Shown here one piece after another: positions 23,789 to 32,600 of a DNA stretch of 36,285 bases. Made by a program: the position numbers and the translations under genes. The DNA is from Acidimicrobiaceae bacterium (lineage in GTDB: Bacteria > Actinomycetota > Acidimicrobiia > Acidimicrobiales > Aldehydirespiratoraceae), in NCBI GenBank assembly GCA_009843735.1, contig VYCW01000069.1, forward strand, positions 1 through 36,285, written 5' to 3'. The notes beneath the pieces were generated by a model. That model searched no databases. It was not told the origin of the DNA and saw only the letters and a program-made list of their open reading frames with translations. Every line of letters begins with the position of its first letter. Within the stretch, counting starts at the first letter, position 1.

Positions 23789-24526
23789 GTGGCGCCGACA
23801 GCGATAGTGACCGGAGGAGCGAGGGGACTCGGGCAGGCCTACTGCCTTGCGCTGGCGGGGGAGGGGTTCAACATCGTGGCCAGCGACCTGATCGACCCCG
23901 GAGAGACCGTGGCCGAGATCGAGGCCGCCGGCGGGCGGGCCCTCGGCATGCGGGCCGACATCAGCTCCGAGGGCGACAACCACGCCCTGGCCGCCGCCGC
24001 GGCCGACGCCTTCGGCACCATCGACGTGCTAGTCAACAACGCCGCCTACTTCTCCGAGACCACCCGGGGCCCGTTCCACCAGGTCCCCCAGAATGAATGG
24101 GACCGGACCTTTGAGGTTAACGTGCGGGGCGTGTGGCTCACCTGCTGCGCGGTGTACCCCTACATGCAGAGGCAGGGGTCCGGGAAGATCATCAACATCG
24201 CCTCCAACACGTGCTTCAAGGGAACCGTCGGCTTCCCCCACTATGTGGCCTCAAAGAGCGCCATCATCGGTCTGACCCGCTGCCTGGCCACCGAGCTGGG
24301 TCCCGACGGGATAACGGTCAACACCGTGTCGCCCGACCTGATACCTAACCCGTCGCTGCGGCCCACCGACGCCACCAGCGACCAGTTCGTGGTGGCCGGG
24401 CGGGCCCTCAAGCGCACCCAGGAGCCCGAGGACATGGTCGGGACCATCCTGTACCTCGCCGGCAGCGGCTCCGACTTCGTGACCGGCCAGAACCTGGTAG
24501 TCAACGGAGGCGCCTTCTTCCAGTAG
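23789..24526 (+). CDS. Short-chain dehydrogenase/reductase (SDR)
   Basis: A 245-residue classical SDR with an NAD(P)-binding Rossmann fold. It has the TGGARGLG dinucleotide motif (8-15), a VNNAAY segment equivalent to NNAG, the catalytic Ser in NIASNTC, Y152-x3-K156 (YVASK), and a C-terminal [12 protein letters not shown]. The acidic residue after the second strand (ASDLID) suggests NAD+ preference. GTG 23789 follows an AGGGAGGAAG ribosome site. It sits after the orphan molybdenum hydroxylase subunit on the same strand and may oxidise an alcohol in the same pathway, though it could be unrelated. The substrate is unknown. Confidence 0.88.
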   Translation: MAPTAIVTGGARGLGQAYCLALAGEGFNIVASDLIDPGETVAEIEAAGGRALGMRADISSEGDNHALAAAAADAFGTIDVLVNNAAYFSETTRGPFHQVPQNEWDRTFEVNVRGVWLTCCAVYPYMQRQGSGKIINIASNTCFKGTVGFPHYVASKSAIIGLTRCLATELGPDGITVNTVSPDLIPNPSLRPTDATSDQFVVAGRALKRTQEPEDMVGTILYLAGSGSDFVTGQNLVVNGGAFFQ

Positions 24527-24530
24527 ACCA

Positions 24531-24561
24531 CCCCGGCCGCGGGGCGGTACCGGCGCGCCGG
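24531..24561 (+). repeat. GC-rich palindromes between the SDR gene and hisI
   Basis: CCCCG-gccg-CGGGG (24531-24544) begins 4 bp after the SDR stop and may be a weak terminator without a T-run. A 12-bp palindrome CCGGCGCGCCGG (24550-24561) follows, just upstream of the hisI -10. Confidence 0.35.
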
Positions 24562-24563
24562 CT

Positions 24564-24569
24564 TAGGCT
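24564..24569 (+). promoter_or_regulatory. Probable -10 (TAGGCT) of a leaderless hisI promoter
   Basis: TAGGCT lies 7 nt before GTG 24577, placing the transcription start at or next to the start codon. No ribosome binding site is present in the gap, which agrees with a leaderless mRNA. Confidence 0.5.
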
Positions 24570-24576
24570 GGCGGGC

Positions 24577-24951
24577 GTGACTGGAGTAGCTATCGCCGCC
24601 AGCGACGAGGCCCTCGCGGCTGTCAAGTACGACGCCGACGGGCTCGTGCCGGCCATCGTGCAGGACGCCTCGACCAAGGCGGTGCTGATGATGGCCTGGA
24701 TGAGCGCCGAGACCCTGGCCCTGACCCTGGCCGAGGGCCGGACCGTGTTCTGGAGCCGGTCCCGCCAGGAGGTATGGCGCAAGGGCGAGACCTCCGGGGA
24801 GCGGCAGTGGCTGCAGGAGGCCTACTACGACTGCGACGGCGACACCCTGCTGTTCGTGGTCGACCAGGAGGGCGGCGGCGCATGCCACACCGGCAGGTAC
24901 TCGTGCTTCTTCCGGTCGTTCGACGGATCCGCTCCGGCTGACGGCGGCTGA
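24577..24951 (+). CDS. hisI: Phosphoribosyl-AMP cyclohydrolase
   Basis: A 124-residue cytoplasmic enzyme that opens the adenine ring of phosphoribosyl-AMP in histidine synthesis (third step). Seen: [16 protein letters not shown] and the [16 protein letters not shown] block, then the metal-binding DCDGD and [12 protein letters not shown] with the zinc cysteines. It is a stand-alone HisI domain without HisE, of normal size. GTG 24577 is supported by the TAGGCT element 7 nt upstream. trpE follows after 15 bp, so histidine and tryptophan genes share a transcript. A hisI-trpE pairing is plausible for actinobacteria, since both pathways use PRPP. Confidence 0.95.
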   Translation: MTGVAIAASDEALAAVKYDADGLVPAIVQDASTKAVLMMAWMSAETLALTLAEGRTVFWSRSRQEVWRKGETSGERQWLQEAYYDCDGDTLLFVVDQEGGGACHTGRYSCFFRSFDGSAPADGG

Positions 24952-24966
24952 CGGCCGGGTCCGGCC

Positions 24967-26496
24967 ATGATTCAGCCCACCCAGGAAGAGTTCCGGGCGC
25001 TGGCCCGCGCCTACCGGGTGGTCCCGGTCTGGCGGGAGGTGCTGGCCGACCTGACCACGCCGGTGGCCGCCTTCGCGCGGGTGGTCGGATCCGGCGACGG
25101 CTTCCTGCTGGAGTCGGTGGAGCACGGCGAGCGCTGGAGCCGCTGGTCGTTCATGGGCCGCAACCCAATCGCCACCCTGGTGGCCCACGGCCGGCATGTG
25201 GATGTCACCGGCCCCCTCGGCGTCGACGTCCCCCGGCACGAAGGCATGCTCACCGCGCTGGAGGTGCTGCTTGACCATTACAAGGCGCCGTCGATCGAGG
25301 GCCTTCCCCCGCTGCATGGAGGCCTGGTCGGCTTTCTCGGATACGACATCGTGCGGGAGGTGGAGCACCTGCCCGACGTGCCCTTCGACGACTCGGGCCA
25401 TCCCGACGGGGTGATGTCACTGATCGGCGAGCTGGCGGTGTACGACCACTGGCGCCAGCGGGCCACCCTGATCTCCAACGTGGTCGTTCCCGCCGGGGCC
25501 GACGACCGGACCATAGACCGGCTCTACTACGAGGCTGTTCTGCGGGTGGAGGCCATCGCGGCCGACGGGGCCAAGCCCCTCGACGAGCCCCTGGTGGCGC
25601 CGCCCGAACCGTCCGACACCGGCGGAACGGAACCGGTAGCGACCACCTCGACCATGGGCCTGGAGCTCTACTCGCGCGCGGTGGAGGCGGCCCGGGAGTA
25701 CATCCTCGCGGGCGACGTGTTCCAAGTGGTGCTGTCCCAGCGCTACGACTTCGAGCTGGGTGCCGACGCCTTCGACGCCTACCGGGTGCTGCGCCAGGTC
25801 AACCCCAGCCCCTACATGTACTTCCTGCGCCACGGGCGCCTGGAGGTGGTGGGCGGATCGCCCGAGCCGATGGTCAAGCTCCTCAACGGCAAGGTGATCA
25901 GCCGGCCGATCGCCGGCACCCGGCGCCGGGGTCGCACCGACGCCGAGGACCGCCGTCTGGCTGCCGAGCTGGCCGAGCACCCCAAGGAGGTGGCCGAGCA
26001 CGTGATGCTCGTCGACCTGGCCCGCAACGACGTCGGACGGGTCGTGGAGTTCAGAACCCTCAACCTCGATGAGATGATGACCCTCGAGCGTTACAGCCAC
26101 GTGATGCACCTGACCTCGCAGGTGTCGGGGCGGCTGGCCGAGCAGGCCACGCCCATCGACGTGCTGCGGGCCACGCTGCCCGCGGGCACGGTGTCGGGCG
26201 CTCCCAAGGTCAGGGCCATGGAGATCATCGACGAGTTGGAGCCGGTCAAGCGAGGCCCGTACGCGGGGGTGGTCGGCTACATCGACTTCTCGGGCAACAT
26301 AGACACCGCCATCACGATCCGCACGATGCTGGTTCACGACGGGCGGGCCTCGGTGCAGGCCGGTGCGGGCATCGTGGCCGACTCGGTGCCCGCGGAGGAG
26401 CACGCCGAGTGCGAGAACAAGGCCCGGGCCCTGCTGGCCGTGGTCCCCGCAGCCCGACGGATGACCGAGACCCGGAGGAAGGTGGCCCGGCGGTGA
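24967..26496 (+). CDS. trpE: Anthranilate synthase component I
   Basis: A 509-residue enzyme that converts chorismate to anthranilate with ammonia from the TrpG partner; first step of tryptophan synthesis. The N-terminal regulatory domain contains [19 protein letters not shown], in which the LLES segment is the usual tryptophan feedback site. The catalytic chorismate-binding domain has [56 protein letters not shown] and a C-terminal GAGIVADS. No glutamine amidotransferase domain is fused and no trpG is in the window. The stop overlaps the following gene (GTGA), so the folate-binding protein is translationally coupled. Confidence 0.96.
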   Translation: MIQPTQEEFRALARAYRVVPVWREVLADLTTPVAAFARVVGSGDGFLLESVEHGERWSRWSFMGRNPIATLVAHGRHVDVTGPLGVDVPRHEGMLTALEVLLDHYKAPSIEGLPPLHGGLVGFLGYDIVREVEHLPDVPFDDSGHPDGVMSLIGELAVYDHWRQRATLISNVVVPAGADDRTIDRLYYEAVLRVEAIAADGAKPLDEPLVAPPEPSDTGGTEPVATTSTMGLELYSRAVEAAREYILAGDVFQVVLSQRYDFELGADAFDAYRVLRQVNPSPYMYFLRHGRLEVVGGSPEPMVKLLNGKVISRPIAGTRRRGRTDAEDRRLAAELAEHPKEVAEHVMLVDLARNDVGRVVEFRTLNLDEMMTLERYSHVMHLTSQVSGRLAEQATPIDVLRATLPAGTVSGAPKVRAMEIIDELEPVKRGPYAGVVGYIDFSGNIDTAITIRTMLVHDGRASVQAGAGIVADSVPAEEHAECENKARALLAVVPAARRMTETRRKVARR

Positions 26497-27380
26497 CGGT
26501 GAACATCGTCGCGGGCCCGGTGCCGAGGGACGTGGTTGCCGTCACCGGCGCCGACGCGGCACCGTACCTGCAGGGACAGATCTCCCAGGACGTCGACGCC
26601 GTGGCGCCGGGAGACTCCGCCTGGTCGCTGGTGCTGGCCCCGCAGGGCAAGGTGGACGCCTGGTTCCGTCTCACCCGCGGCCATGACGGCAGCTTCGTGC
26701 TCGACGTGGACCCTGGCTTCGGCGAGACGCTCGTGTCCCGGCTGGAGCGGTTCCGGCTGAGGGTCGACGTGTCCTTCGAGCGCCTCGACGGGTGGCGGAT
26801 GCTCGCCGTCCGCGGGCCCCGGGCCGCCGAAGCATGGCTCGACACCGTCGATGCAGAGGTCCGGTCCGTTGTCGACTGGCCCGGCTTCGGCGGGATCGAC
26901 CTCCTCGGCCCGGACATCGCGCCCCCTCCGGGCCTGCCCACCGACGGTGCCGGCGACCTGGAGGCGGCTCGCATCAGGGCCGGCTGGCCGGCCATGGGCC
27001 GCGAGCTGACCGAGCGCACCATCCCGGCCGAGGTCGGGGGCCTGGTGGAGTCGTCGGTCAGCTTCACCAAGGGGTGCTACACCGGCCAGGAGCTGGTGGC
27101 CCGGATCGACAGCCGGGGCGGCAACGTGCCCCGCCCAGTGCGTCTGCTGGAGATCCGCGGCGACATGTCGCCCGGCGGCGTGTCACCCGGCGACGAGATA
27201 ACCGTCGACGGCAAGGCGGTGGGGGAGATCACCTCGGCCGCGGCGGACCCGGACTCGGCCGTGACGGTGGCACTGGGACCGGTGCACCGGCGAGTCGAGC
27301 CACCCGCGGCGGCCACCGTCGCTGGGATGGCGGCCACCGTGCTGGCCACACCCGCCACCAGTACCGGCGGAGGCGAGTAG
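26493..27380 (+). CDS. Folate-binding YgfZ/GcvT-type protein (FeS cluster maintenance)
   Basis: A 295-residue protein of the YgfZ family, which uses tetrahydrofolate to help assemble or repair some iron-sulfur enzymes. The diagnostic motif KGCYTGQE is present with Cys195. GADAAPYLQGQISQDV near the N-terminus matches the folate-binding start of the family. It is smaller than, and distinct from, the GcvT-like protein at 6017-7246. GTG 26493 overlaps the trpE stop, with GGAGGAAGG about 10 nt upstream. Although it sits among trp genes, its likely clients are FeS proteins generally, including the many FeS enzymes of this window (inference). A Pro/Thr/Ala-rich tail ends the protein. Confidence 0.87.
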   Translation: MTVNIVAGPVPRDVVAVTGADAAPYLQGQISQDVDAVAPGDSAWSLVLAPQGKVDAWFRLTRGHDGSFVLDVDPGFGETLVSRLERFRLRVDVSFERLDGWRMLAVRGPRAAEAWLDTVDAEVRSVVDWPGFGGIDLLGPDIAPPPGLPTDGAGDLEAARIRAGWPAMGRELTERTIPAEVGGLVESSVSFTKGCYTGQELVARIDSRGGNVPRPVRLLEIRGDMSPGGVSPGDEITVDGKAVGEITSAAADPDSAVTVALGPVHRRVEPPAAATVAGMAATVLATPATSTGGGE

Positions 27381-27428
27381 GGGAGCGCCCGAGCGGCCGC
27401 GACCACGGCGAGCGGCTGCTCGGCCTCT

Positions 27429-27434
27429 TACCAT
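27429..27434 (+). promoter_or_regulatory. Probable -10 (TACCAT) of a leaderless promoter for the J-domain gene
   Basis: TACCAT is 6 nt before ATG 27441 with no separate ribosome binding site. It matches the recurrent TAnnnT-N6-9-start arrangement of this window. Confidence 0.5.
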
Positions 27435-27440
27435 GGCGGG

Positions 27441-27986
27441 ATGGACCCGTACGCGGTGCTGGGCGTGGCCCGCGACGCCCCCACCGACGAGATCCGGCAG
27501 GCCTATGTGGCCCTGGCCCGACGCACCCATCCCGACGTGCGGGGCGACGACCCCGCGGCGGCCGAGCAGATGCGCCGCATCAACCTGGCCTGGGAGATGC
27601 TGTCCGACGCCGACTCCCGGGCCGCCATCGACCGCCGCCTGAGCCGGCCCACGCAGCCCAAGGCGCCCCAGAGCGCCGGCCCGGCCGGCGGGCGGTCGAC
27701 CCCACCCACCGACGACGACATCTACGCCGGCCACTACGACCGCGACGACGGCCGCGACGACGACTTGGACGACCGGCCCATCACCGAGGGCAACCTTCCG
27801 GGCTGGATGCGCCTGGGCGCGCCGGCCGCCTTCGTCGTCGGCATCTTCGCGGTGATATTCGGGGTGATGGCCGGCGGCTTCGTGCTTCTGCGGCTCGGGC
27901 TGCTCCTGCTGGGCCTGTCGGTGCTGCTGTTCATGCTGTCACCGTTCGTCGTGCTGATCCGCAGTCGAGGCGGTCCGCTTCGCTAA
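27441..27986 (+). CDS. J-domain (DnaJ-like) membrane protein
   Basis: A 181-residue protein. Residues 2-67 form a J-domain: DPYAVLGVARDAPTDEIRQA, the HPD tripeptide at 30-32 that stimulates DnaK ATPase, and INLAWEMLSDADSRAAID. A Pro- and Asp-rich linker (about 68-120) leads to two predicted transmembrane helices (about 128-150 and 152-172) in a Phe/Leu/Val-rich C-terminus. There is no zinc finger or C-terminal substrate domain, so it is not classical DnaJ; it may recruit DnaK to the membrane (inference). It has its own apparent promoter and lies between the YgfZ-type gene and trpF, an arrangement with no obvious link to tryptophan. Confidence 0.85.
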   Translation: MDPYAVLGVARDAPTDEIRQAYVALARRTHPDVRGDDPAAAEQMRRINLAWEMLSDADSRAAIDRRLSRPTQPKAPQSAGPAGGRSTPPTDDDIYAGHYDRDDGRDDDLDDRPITEGNLPGWMRLGAPAAFVVGIFAVIFGVMAGGFVLLRLGLLLLGLSVLLFMLSPFVVLIRSRGGPLR

Positions 27987-28018
27987 ATCCCATCAGGCCC
28001 GCTCGGTCTCCCAGGCAG

Positions 28019-28024
28019 TAGCGT
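28019..28024 (+). promoter_or_regulatory. Probable -10 (TAGCGT) of a leaderless trpF promoter
   Basis: TAGCGT is 6 nt before GTG 28031 with no ribosome binding site between. It would start a trpFBA transcript. Confidence 0.5.
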
Positions 28025-28030
28025 CGGGTC

Positions 28031-28723
28031 GTGTTCGTAAAGATCTGCGGCACGACCAACGAGGACGACGCGCTGCTGGCCGTGGCCATGGGGGCCGACG
28101 CGGTGGGGTTCATCTTCGCGCCCTCGCCCCGCCAGATGTCATTGGACAGGGTGCGCGACATCGTCCGGCGCCTGCCCAGCGACGTGCTCAGCGTGGGGGT
28201 GTTCCGCAACGAGATGGCGTCGCGCGTCGTGAAGATGACCTCCGACGCCCGGCTCGGAGCGGCCCAGTTGCACGGCCACGAGTCACCTGAGGACACCACC
28301 TGGGTGGCCGAGCGGGTTCCGGTGACCATCAAGGTCTTCCCTCCCGGCCATGAGGGTCTGCAGCACTTGGGCGCCTACGGCGCCGACGCCGTGATGATCG
28401 ACAACGAGCGGCCCGGCTCCGGCGAGGTGTTCGACTGGTCGCTGGCCGAGGGCGCCCCTCTGGCCGGTCACCGGCTGATCCTGGCCGGCGGCCTCGACGC
28501 CGACAACGTTGCCGGAGCCATCCGCCGGGTGCGGCCGTGGGGGGTGGATGTGGCCAGCGGGGTGGAGAGCGAGCCGGGCCGCAAGGACCCGGCCAGGCTG
28601 CGAGCCTTCATCGAGGCGGCCAAGGCGGCTCGCAACATCGGCGCCGACGACAGACCCACCGCGGGCGCCGAGCCCCACCTGGGCGCGAGCACCGGCCCGT
28701 ACGACTGGGAACAGGACCTGTGA
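28031..28723 (+). CDS. trpF: Phosphoribosylanthranilate isomerase
   Basis: A 230-residue TIM-barrel isomerase for the third step of tryptophan synthesis. Landmarks: VKICGTTNEDDALLA with the catalytic Cys6, GADAVGFIFAPSPRQ, AQLHGHESPE, MIDNERPGSGEVFDW, ILAGGLDADNVAGAI with the catalytic Asp, and VDVASGVESEPGRKD binding the phosphate. About 25 extra residues follow the usual end. GTG 28031 is supported by TAGCGT 6 nt upstream. Its stop overlaps trpB (GTGA). The presence of a separate trpF means this organism does not rely on a bifunctional PriA for this step, or has both (inference). Confidence 0.95.
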   Translation: MFVKICGTTNEDDALLAVAMGADAVGFIFAPSPRQMSLDRVRDIVRRLPSDVLSVGVFRNEMASRVVKMTSDARLGAAQLHGHESPEDTTWVAERVPVTIKVFPPGHEGLQHLGAYGADAVMIDNERPGSGEVFDWSLAEGAPLAGHRLILAGGLDADNVAGAIRRVRPWGVDVASGVESEPGRKDPARLRAFIEAAKAARNIGADDRPTAGAEPHLGASTGPYDWEQDL

Positions 28724-29895
28724 CCGCGCCCGCGGGCGGGTTTATGGGCGAGCCGAGCGCCGACGGGCGCTTCGGCGACTTCGGCGGCATGTTCGTGCCC
28801 GAGACGCTGGTGCCCGCCTGCCAGGAACTCGACCGGGCCTTCCGCTCGGCCTGGGGCGACCCCGGCTTCCGAGGCGAGCTGGACCGGCTGCTGCGCGACT
28901 ACGCGGGACGTCCCTCGCCGCTGACGGAGTGCCCCAACCTGTCCTCGGAACTCGGGGTGCGCATCCTGTTGAAGCGCGAGGACCTCAACCACACCGGCAG
29001 CCACAAGATCAACAACGTGCTCGGCCAGGCCCTGCTGGCCCAGCGCATGGGCAAGACCAGCCTGGTGGCCGAGACCGGCGCGGGCCAGCACGGCGTGGCC
29101 ACGGCCACCGCAGCCGCCCTGTTCGGCATGGACTGCGTGGTGTACATGGGCACCGTGGACATCGCTCGCCAGGAGTTGAACGTGTTCCGCATGCGCCTGC
29201 TGGGAACCGAGGTCCGGGCGGCCGAGACCGGATCGCGCACCCTCAAGGACGCCGTCAACGAAACCCTGCGCCACTGGGTAGCGGTGGCCGACACCACCCA
29301 CTACTGCCTGGGCTCGGTGATGGGCCCCCACCCCTACCCGTGGATGGTCCGCGAGTTCCAGCGAGTCGTCGGGGAGGAGGCCCGCCGGCAGTGTGCTGAG
29401 ATCCTCGACGGCGGGGTGCCCGATGTGGTCACCGCCGCGGTGGGCGGCGGCTCCAACGCGGCCGGGATCTTCGCCGGGTTCGCCGACACCGGAGCCCGCC
29501 TGGTGGGGGTGGAGCCGGCCGGGGGCGCGGCCGTCGGCCGGGCCGTTCCCGGCATCGTTCACGGCTCGCGTTCGTACCTGATGCAGGACGAGTGGGGCCA
29601 GGTGCTGGAGGCCGAGTCGATCTCGGCCGGCCTCGACTATCCGGGCGTGGGCCCAGAGCACTCGCACCTAGCCGCCACCGGGCGGGCAACTTACGAGCAG
29701 GTCACCGACGCCGAGGTGATCGAGGCGTTCAGCCTGCTGTCGCGCACCGAGGGCATCATCTGTGCCCTGGAGTGCGCCCACGCCCTGGCCTGGGTGTCGC
29801 GGGCCCGCGCCGACCTGGCCGGCCGCACCGTGCTGCTGAACCTCAGCGGCCGGGGCGACAAGGACGTCGACCAGATGATGGGCATCCTCGGGTGA
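28720..29895 (+). CDS. trpB: Tryptophan synthase beta chain
   Basis: A 391-residue PLP enzyme joining indole and serine to make tryptophan, in an alpha2-beta2 complex with TrpA. Seen: RFGDFGGMFVPETL at the start, LLKREDLNHTGSHKINN with the PLP-binding Lys96, ETGAGQHGVATA, and the phosphate-binding GGGSNA. GTG 28720 overlaps the trpF stop and gives the best coupling; ATG 28744 is the alternative and would remove only eight residues outside the fold. The 3' end overlaps trpA by GTGA. Length is normal (about 390-410). Confidence 0.96.
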   Translation: MTAPAGGFMGEPSADGRFGDFGGMFVPETLVPACQELDRAFRSAWGDPGFRGELDRLLRDYAGRPSPLTECPNLSSELGVRILLKREDLNHTGSHKINNVLGQALLAQRMGKTSLVAETGAGQHGVATATAAALFGMDCVVYMGTVDIARQELNVFRMRLLGTEVRAAETGSRTLKDAVNETLRHWVAVADTTHYCLGSVMGPHPYPWMVREFQRVVGEEARRQCAEILDGGVPDVVTAAVGGGSNAAGIFAGFADTGARLVGVEPAGGAAVGRAVPGIVHGSRSYLMQDEWGQVLEAESISAGLDYPGVGPEHSHLAATGRATYEQVTDAEVIEAFSLLSRTEGIICALECAHALAWVSRARADLAGRTVLLNLSGRGDKDVDQMMGILG

Positions 29896-30728
29896 CCGAG
29901 GCTGCCGACGCCGCCCCTCCCGGCGGTACCGAACACGGCTGGGGGAGACTGGAGAGCGCCCTCCGGGACCGTCGCAACCGCGGCGGAAAGTGCTTCGTGC
30001 CCTACCTCACCGGGGGTCTGGGCGACGACTGGCTGGAGACGATCTGCGCGGTGGCCGCGGCCGGAGCCGACGCCATCGAGATCGGGGTGCCGTTCTCCGA
30101 TCCGGTGATGGACGGCACCGTCATCCAGCAGGCCAACGACCGGGCCCTGTCCGAGGGAGCGACCCCCCAGTCGATCCTGGCCGAGGTGAGGGGAGCGTCG
30201 GCCGACATCGGGGTGCCCACCGCGGTGATGACCTATGCGAACATCGCTCACCACATGGGCTACGAGCGGTTCGCGTCGTCGCTGGCCGAAGCCGGCATCA
30301 GCGGCTGCATCCTTCCGGACCTGCCCCTGGAGGAAGTGGGGGAGTGGGCTGCCTGCGCCGATGCGGCTGGCGTGGAGACGGTGCTGCTGGCCGCGCCCAC
30401 CGCGCCCGACGAGCGCCTGCCCCGTCTCTGCGCCCGGTCCCGGGGCTTCGTCTACAGCGTCGGCCTAATGGGCATTACCGGGGTTCGTGAGGCGCTGGCC
30501 GCCAGCGCCACCCGCACCGCGGCCCGCATCAAGGCAGTCACCGACATGCCGGTACTGGTCGGCGTGGGGGTGGGAACGCCCGCGCAGGCGGCCGAGGTGT
30601 GCCGGGTGGCCGACGGGGCGGTGGTCGGCTCGGCCATCGTCACCCGGATGCTGGAGGGGGCCGGTCCCGACGGCGTGGCCGGGCTGGTGGCCGAGTTCCG
30701 GGCCGCCCTCGACGCGGCCCACAGCTGA
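29892..30728 (+). CDS. trpA: Tryptophan synthase alpha chain
   Basis: A 278-residue TIM-barrel lyase that cleaves indole-3-glycerol phosphate to indole, passed through a tunnel to TrpB. The catalytic residues are Glu63 in EIGVPFSDP and Asp74 in VMDGTVIQ, equivalent to E. coli E49 and D60. Other blocks: FVPYLTGGLG, MTYANIAHHMGYERF, LPDLPLEE and VGVGVGTPAQA with the phosphate-binding glycines. GTG 29892 overlaps the trpB stop. trpC and trpD are not in the window, so the tryptophan genes are split in this genome. Confidence 0.96.
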   Translation: MTEAADAAPPGGTEHGWGRLESALRDRRNRGGKCFVPYLTGGLGDDWLETICAVAAAGADAIEIGVPFSDPVMDGTVIQQANDRALSEGATPQSILAEVRGASADIGVPTAVMTYANIAHHMGYERFASSLAEAGISGCILPDLPLEEVGEWAACADAAGVETVLLAAPTAPDERLPRLCARSRGFVYSVGLMGITGVREALAASATRTAARIKAVTDMPVLVGVGVGTPAQAAEVCRVADGAVVGSAIVTRMLEGAGPDGVAGLVAEFRAALDAAHS

Positions 30729-30740
30729 ACCCGATTCCCA

Positions 30741-30746
30741 TACGCT
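30741..30746 (+). promoter_or_regulatory. Probable -10 (TACGCT) of a leaderless promoter for the FAD oxidoreductase
   Basis: TACGCT is 7 nt before GTG 30754, which decides that start over the in-frame ATGs at 30769 and 30772. Confidence 0.45.
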
Positions 30747-30753
30747 CCTGCAA

Positions 30754-32568
30754 GTGAAGCGGGGCCGGATGATGGACCACGACCTGATCGTGGTCGGCGG
30801 GGGCGCGGCCGGGCTCGGCGCGGTGCGGGCCGCGCTCCGGGCCGGAGCCGATGTGGCCCTGGTCACCGATGAGGCTCCGGGAGGGGACTGCACCTTCACC
30901 GGCTGCGTGCCGTCCAAGACGCTGCTGGCCGCGGCCCGCGACGGCCTGAGCTTCACCGATGCGATGACCCGGGTGCGCTCCACCGTTGAGCACATCGCGG
31001 CCACCGAGTCGGCCGACGTGCTGCGCAGCCGGGGGGTCACCGTGATCGAGGGCCGGGCCCGACTGGTCACCCACGACACAGTGGCGGTGGGGGAGCGCCG
31101 CATCACGGCGCGCCGCATCGTGGTGGCCACCGGCTCGCAGCCCTCGCTGCCCGACTACATACCCGGCCTGGTCGAGGCCCGGCCCCTCACCAACGAGACC
31201 GTGTTCGACCTGACCGACGCCCCGGAGTCTCTCGGCATCATCGGCGGCGGGCCCACCGGCTGCGAGCTGGCCCAGGCCTTCGCCCTCCTGGGAGTCGAGG
31301 TCACCCTATTCGAACGGTGGTCCCAGTTGCTTCCGTCGGAGGAGCCCGAGGCGGCGGCGACGGTGAGGGCGGCCCTCCAGGACTGCGGCGTGCATGTGCG
31401 ACGCAATATCAGTGTGGCAGGAGTGGAGTCCCTTGGAGACGGGGGCTCTGGCCCCTACCGGGTCCTGCGCAGGCACCGTCGATCCGGGGGACTGTCCGAT
31501 GCCGTGGTGGTCGAGCGGCTGCTGGTGGCTGCCGGGCGGACGCCGTCCACAGACGGGTTGGGCCTCGAAGACATGGGCATGAAGCTCGGCCCGGGCGGCG
31601 TCATCCTCACCGACGCCCGTCTGGCCACCTCCATCAAGGGCGTCTACGCGGCCGGCGACGTGGCCGCCTGGCCGCCGCCGCCGACGGCCGCCGGCCACCG
31701 GTTCGAGGACCACCTGATCGAGAAAGGGGTCATCGACACCGCCGGCCGGCTCAGGGCGCGCCCCGACGGCGAGCGAGTGCAGGCCGCGCTGGCGGACCTC
31801 GGCATCCGAACCGGCACCCTGGTGATTCCTGACATCCGCTTCGGTGTGCGCGCCCGCCTTGCCGAGGCGCGACGCCGCTTCGAGCAGCGCGACCGCTGGC
31901 ACCTCCACTTCTCCCGCCCACGGCGCCCGGGGCCGCGCCGGAGGGGCCATCGGGAGTTCGCCACCACCTTGCCACCGCGAATGCGACGAATCCAGCAGCG
32001 CCAGACACTCGTCCGGATCTCTCCCGGACGGGGAAGGCCGCGCTATACCGGTCTCCGGAGCGTGCTCGCGGCCGGGCCGAGGGCAATGCTCTCCCACGCG
32101 GCCGACGAGATGGGACGGATCGCGGTTGGCAACGCGCTGGGCAAGGGTCTCCGGGGGCGCTTCCGGGCATCGATGGTGCCCCGGGTGGTGTTCACCGATC
32201 CTGAGGTGGCGTCGGTGGGAGTGATCCCGTGGCATGCACCACCGGGAAGCCGGGTGGCCTACCTGCCGCTGTCAGAGGTGGACCGGGCGATCACCGACGG
32301 CCGCACCGACGGCTTCATCGCCATCGTGGCCGGGCCCCGCCGCCTGCTGCGCAACGTGGGCGGGGGCCGCATCCTGGGAGCCACCATCGTGGCACCCAGG
32401 GCCGGCGAGATGATCCAGGAGGTCGTGCTGGCCATGCGCACCGGCGCCTTTGCCGGCCGCCTGGCCCAGGCCTCGCACGCCTACCCGACCTGGTCGAGCG
32501 GCGTCCAGAAGGCCGCGGCCCAGTTCTTCGGCGAGATCGAGGGCCGCCGGGCCCGCCGGGTCGGCTGA
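30754..32568 (+). CDS. FAD-dependent pyridine nucleotide-disulfide oxidoreductase with a large Arg-rich insertion
   Basis: A 604-residue flavoprotein of the lipoamide dehydrogenase/mercuric reductase class. Seen: the FAD motif LIVVGGGAAGLGA, the redox disulfide C46-x4-C51 (GGDCTFTGCVPSK), the NAD(P) motif GIIGGGPTGCELA, the second FAD motif AAGDVA (about 299-304), and a C-terminal dimerisation domain with FTDPEVASVG. Two oddities stand out. About 140 residues (305-444) separate AAGDVA from LSHAADEMGRIAVGNAL, where relatives have about 20-30; this insert is very rich in Arg. The usual C-terminal HxxPTxxE catalytic pair reads SHAYPTWSSG, lacking the Glu. Relatives are normally about 470 aa. It may therefore use a different acceptor or partner. 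It follows trpA but probably has its own leaderless promoter. Confidence 0.85.
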   Translation: MKRGRMMDHDLIVVGGGAAGLGAVRAALRAGADVALVTDEAPGGDCTFTGCVPSKTLLAAARDGLSFTDAMTRVRSTVEHIAATESADVLRSRGVTVIEGRARLVTHDTVAVGERRITARRIVVATGSQPSLPDYIPGLVEARPLTNETVFDLTDAPESLGIIGGGPTGCELAQAFALLGVEVTLFERWSQLLPSEEPEAAATVRAALQDCGVHVRRNISVAGVESLGDGGSGPYRVLRRHRRSGGLSDAVVVERLLVAAGRTPSTDGLGLEDMGMKLGPGGVILTDARLATSIKGVYAAGDVAAWPPPPTAAGHRFEDHLIEKGVIDTAGRLRARPDGERVQAALADLGIRTGTLVIPDIRFGVRARLAEARRRFEQRDRWHLHFSRPRRPGPRRRGHREFATTLPPRMRRIQQRQTLVRISPGRGRPRYTGLRSVLAAGPRAMLSHAADEMGRIAVGNALGKGLRGRFRASMVPRVVFTDPEVASVGVIPWHAPPGSRVAYLPLSEVDRAITDGRTDGFIAIVAGPRRLLRNVGGGRILGATIVAPRAGEMIQEVVLAMRTGAFAGRLAQASHAYPTWSSGVQKAAAQFFGEIEGRRARRVG

Positions 32569-32579
32569 AGGCTGCCGGA

Positions 32580-32600
32580 CCGGGAGCGACCAGCGCCCGG
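32580..32600. terminator. Possible hairpin between convergent genes
   Basis: CCGGGAGC and GCGCCCGG pair with one mismatch around a 5-nt loop in the 32-bp gap between the FAD oxidoreductase and the SDR. No T-run; a weak terminator at best. Confidence 0.3.
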
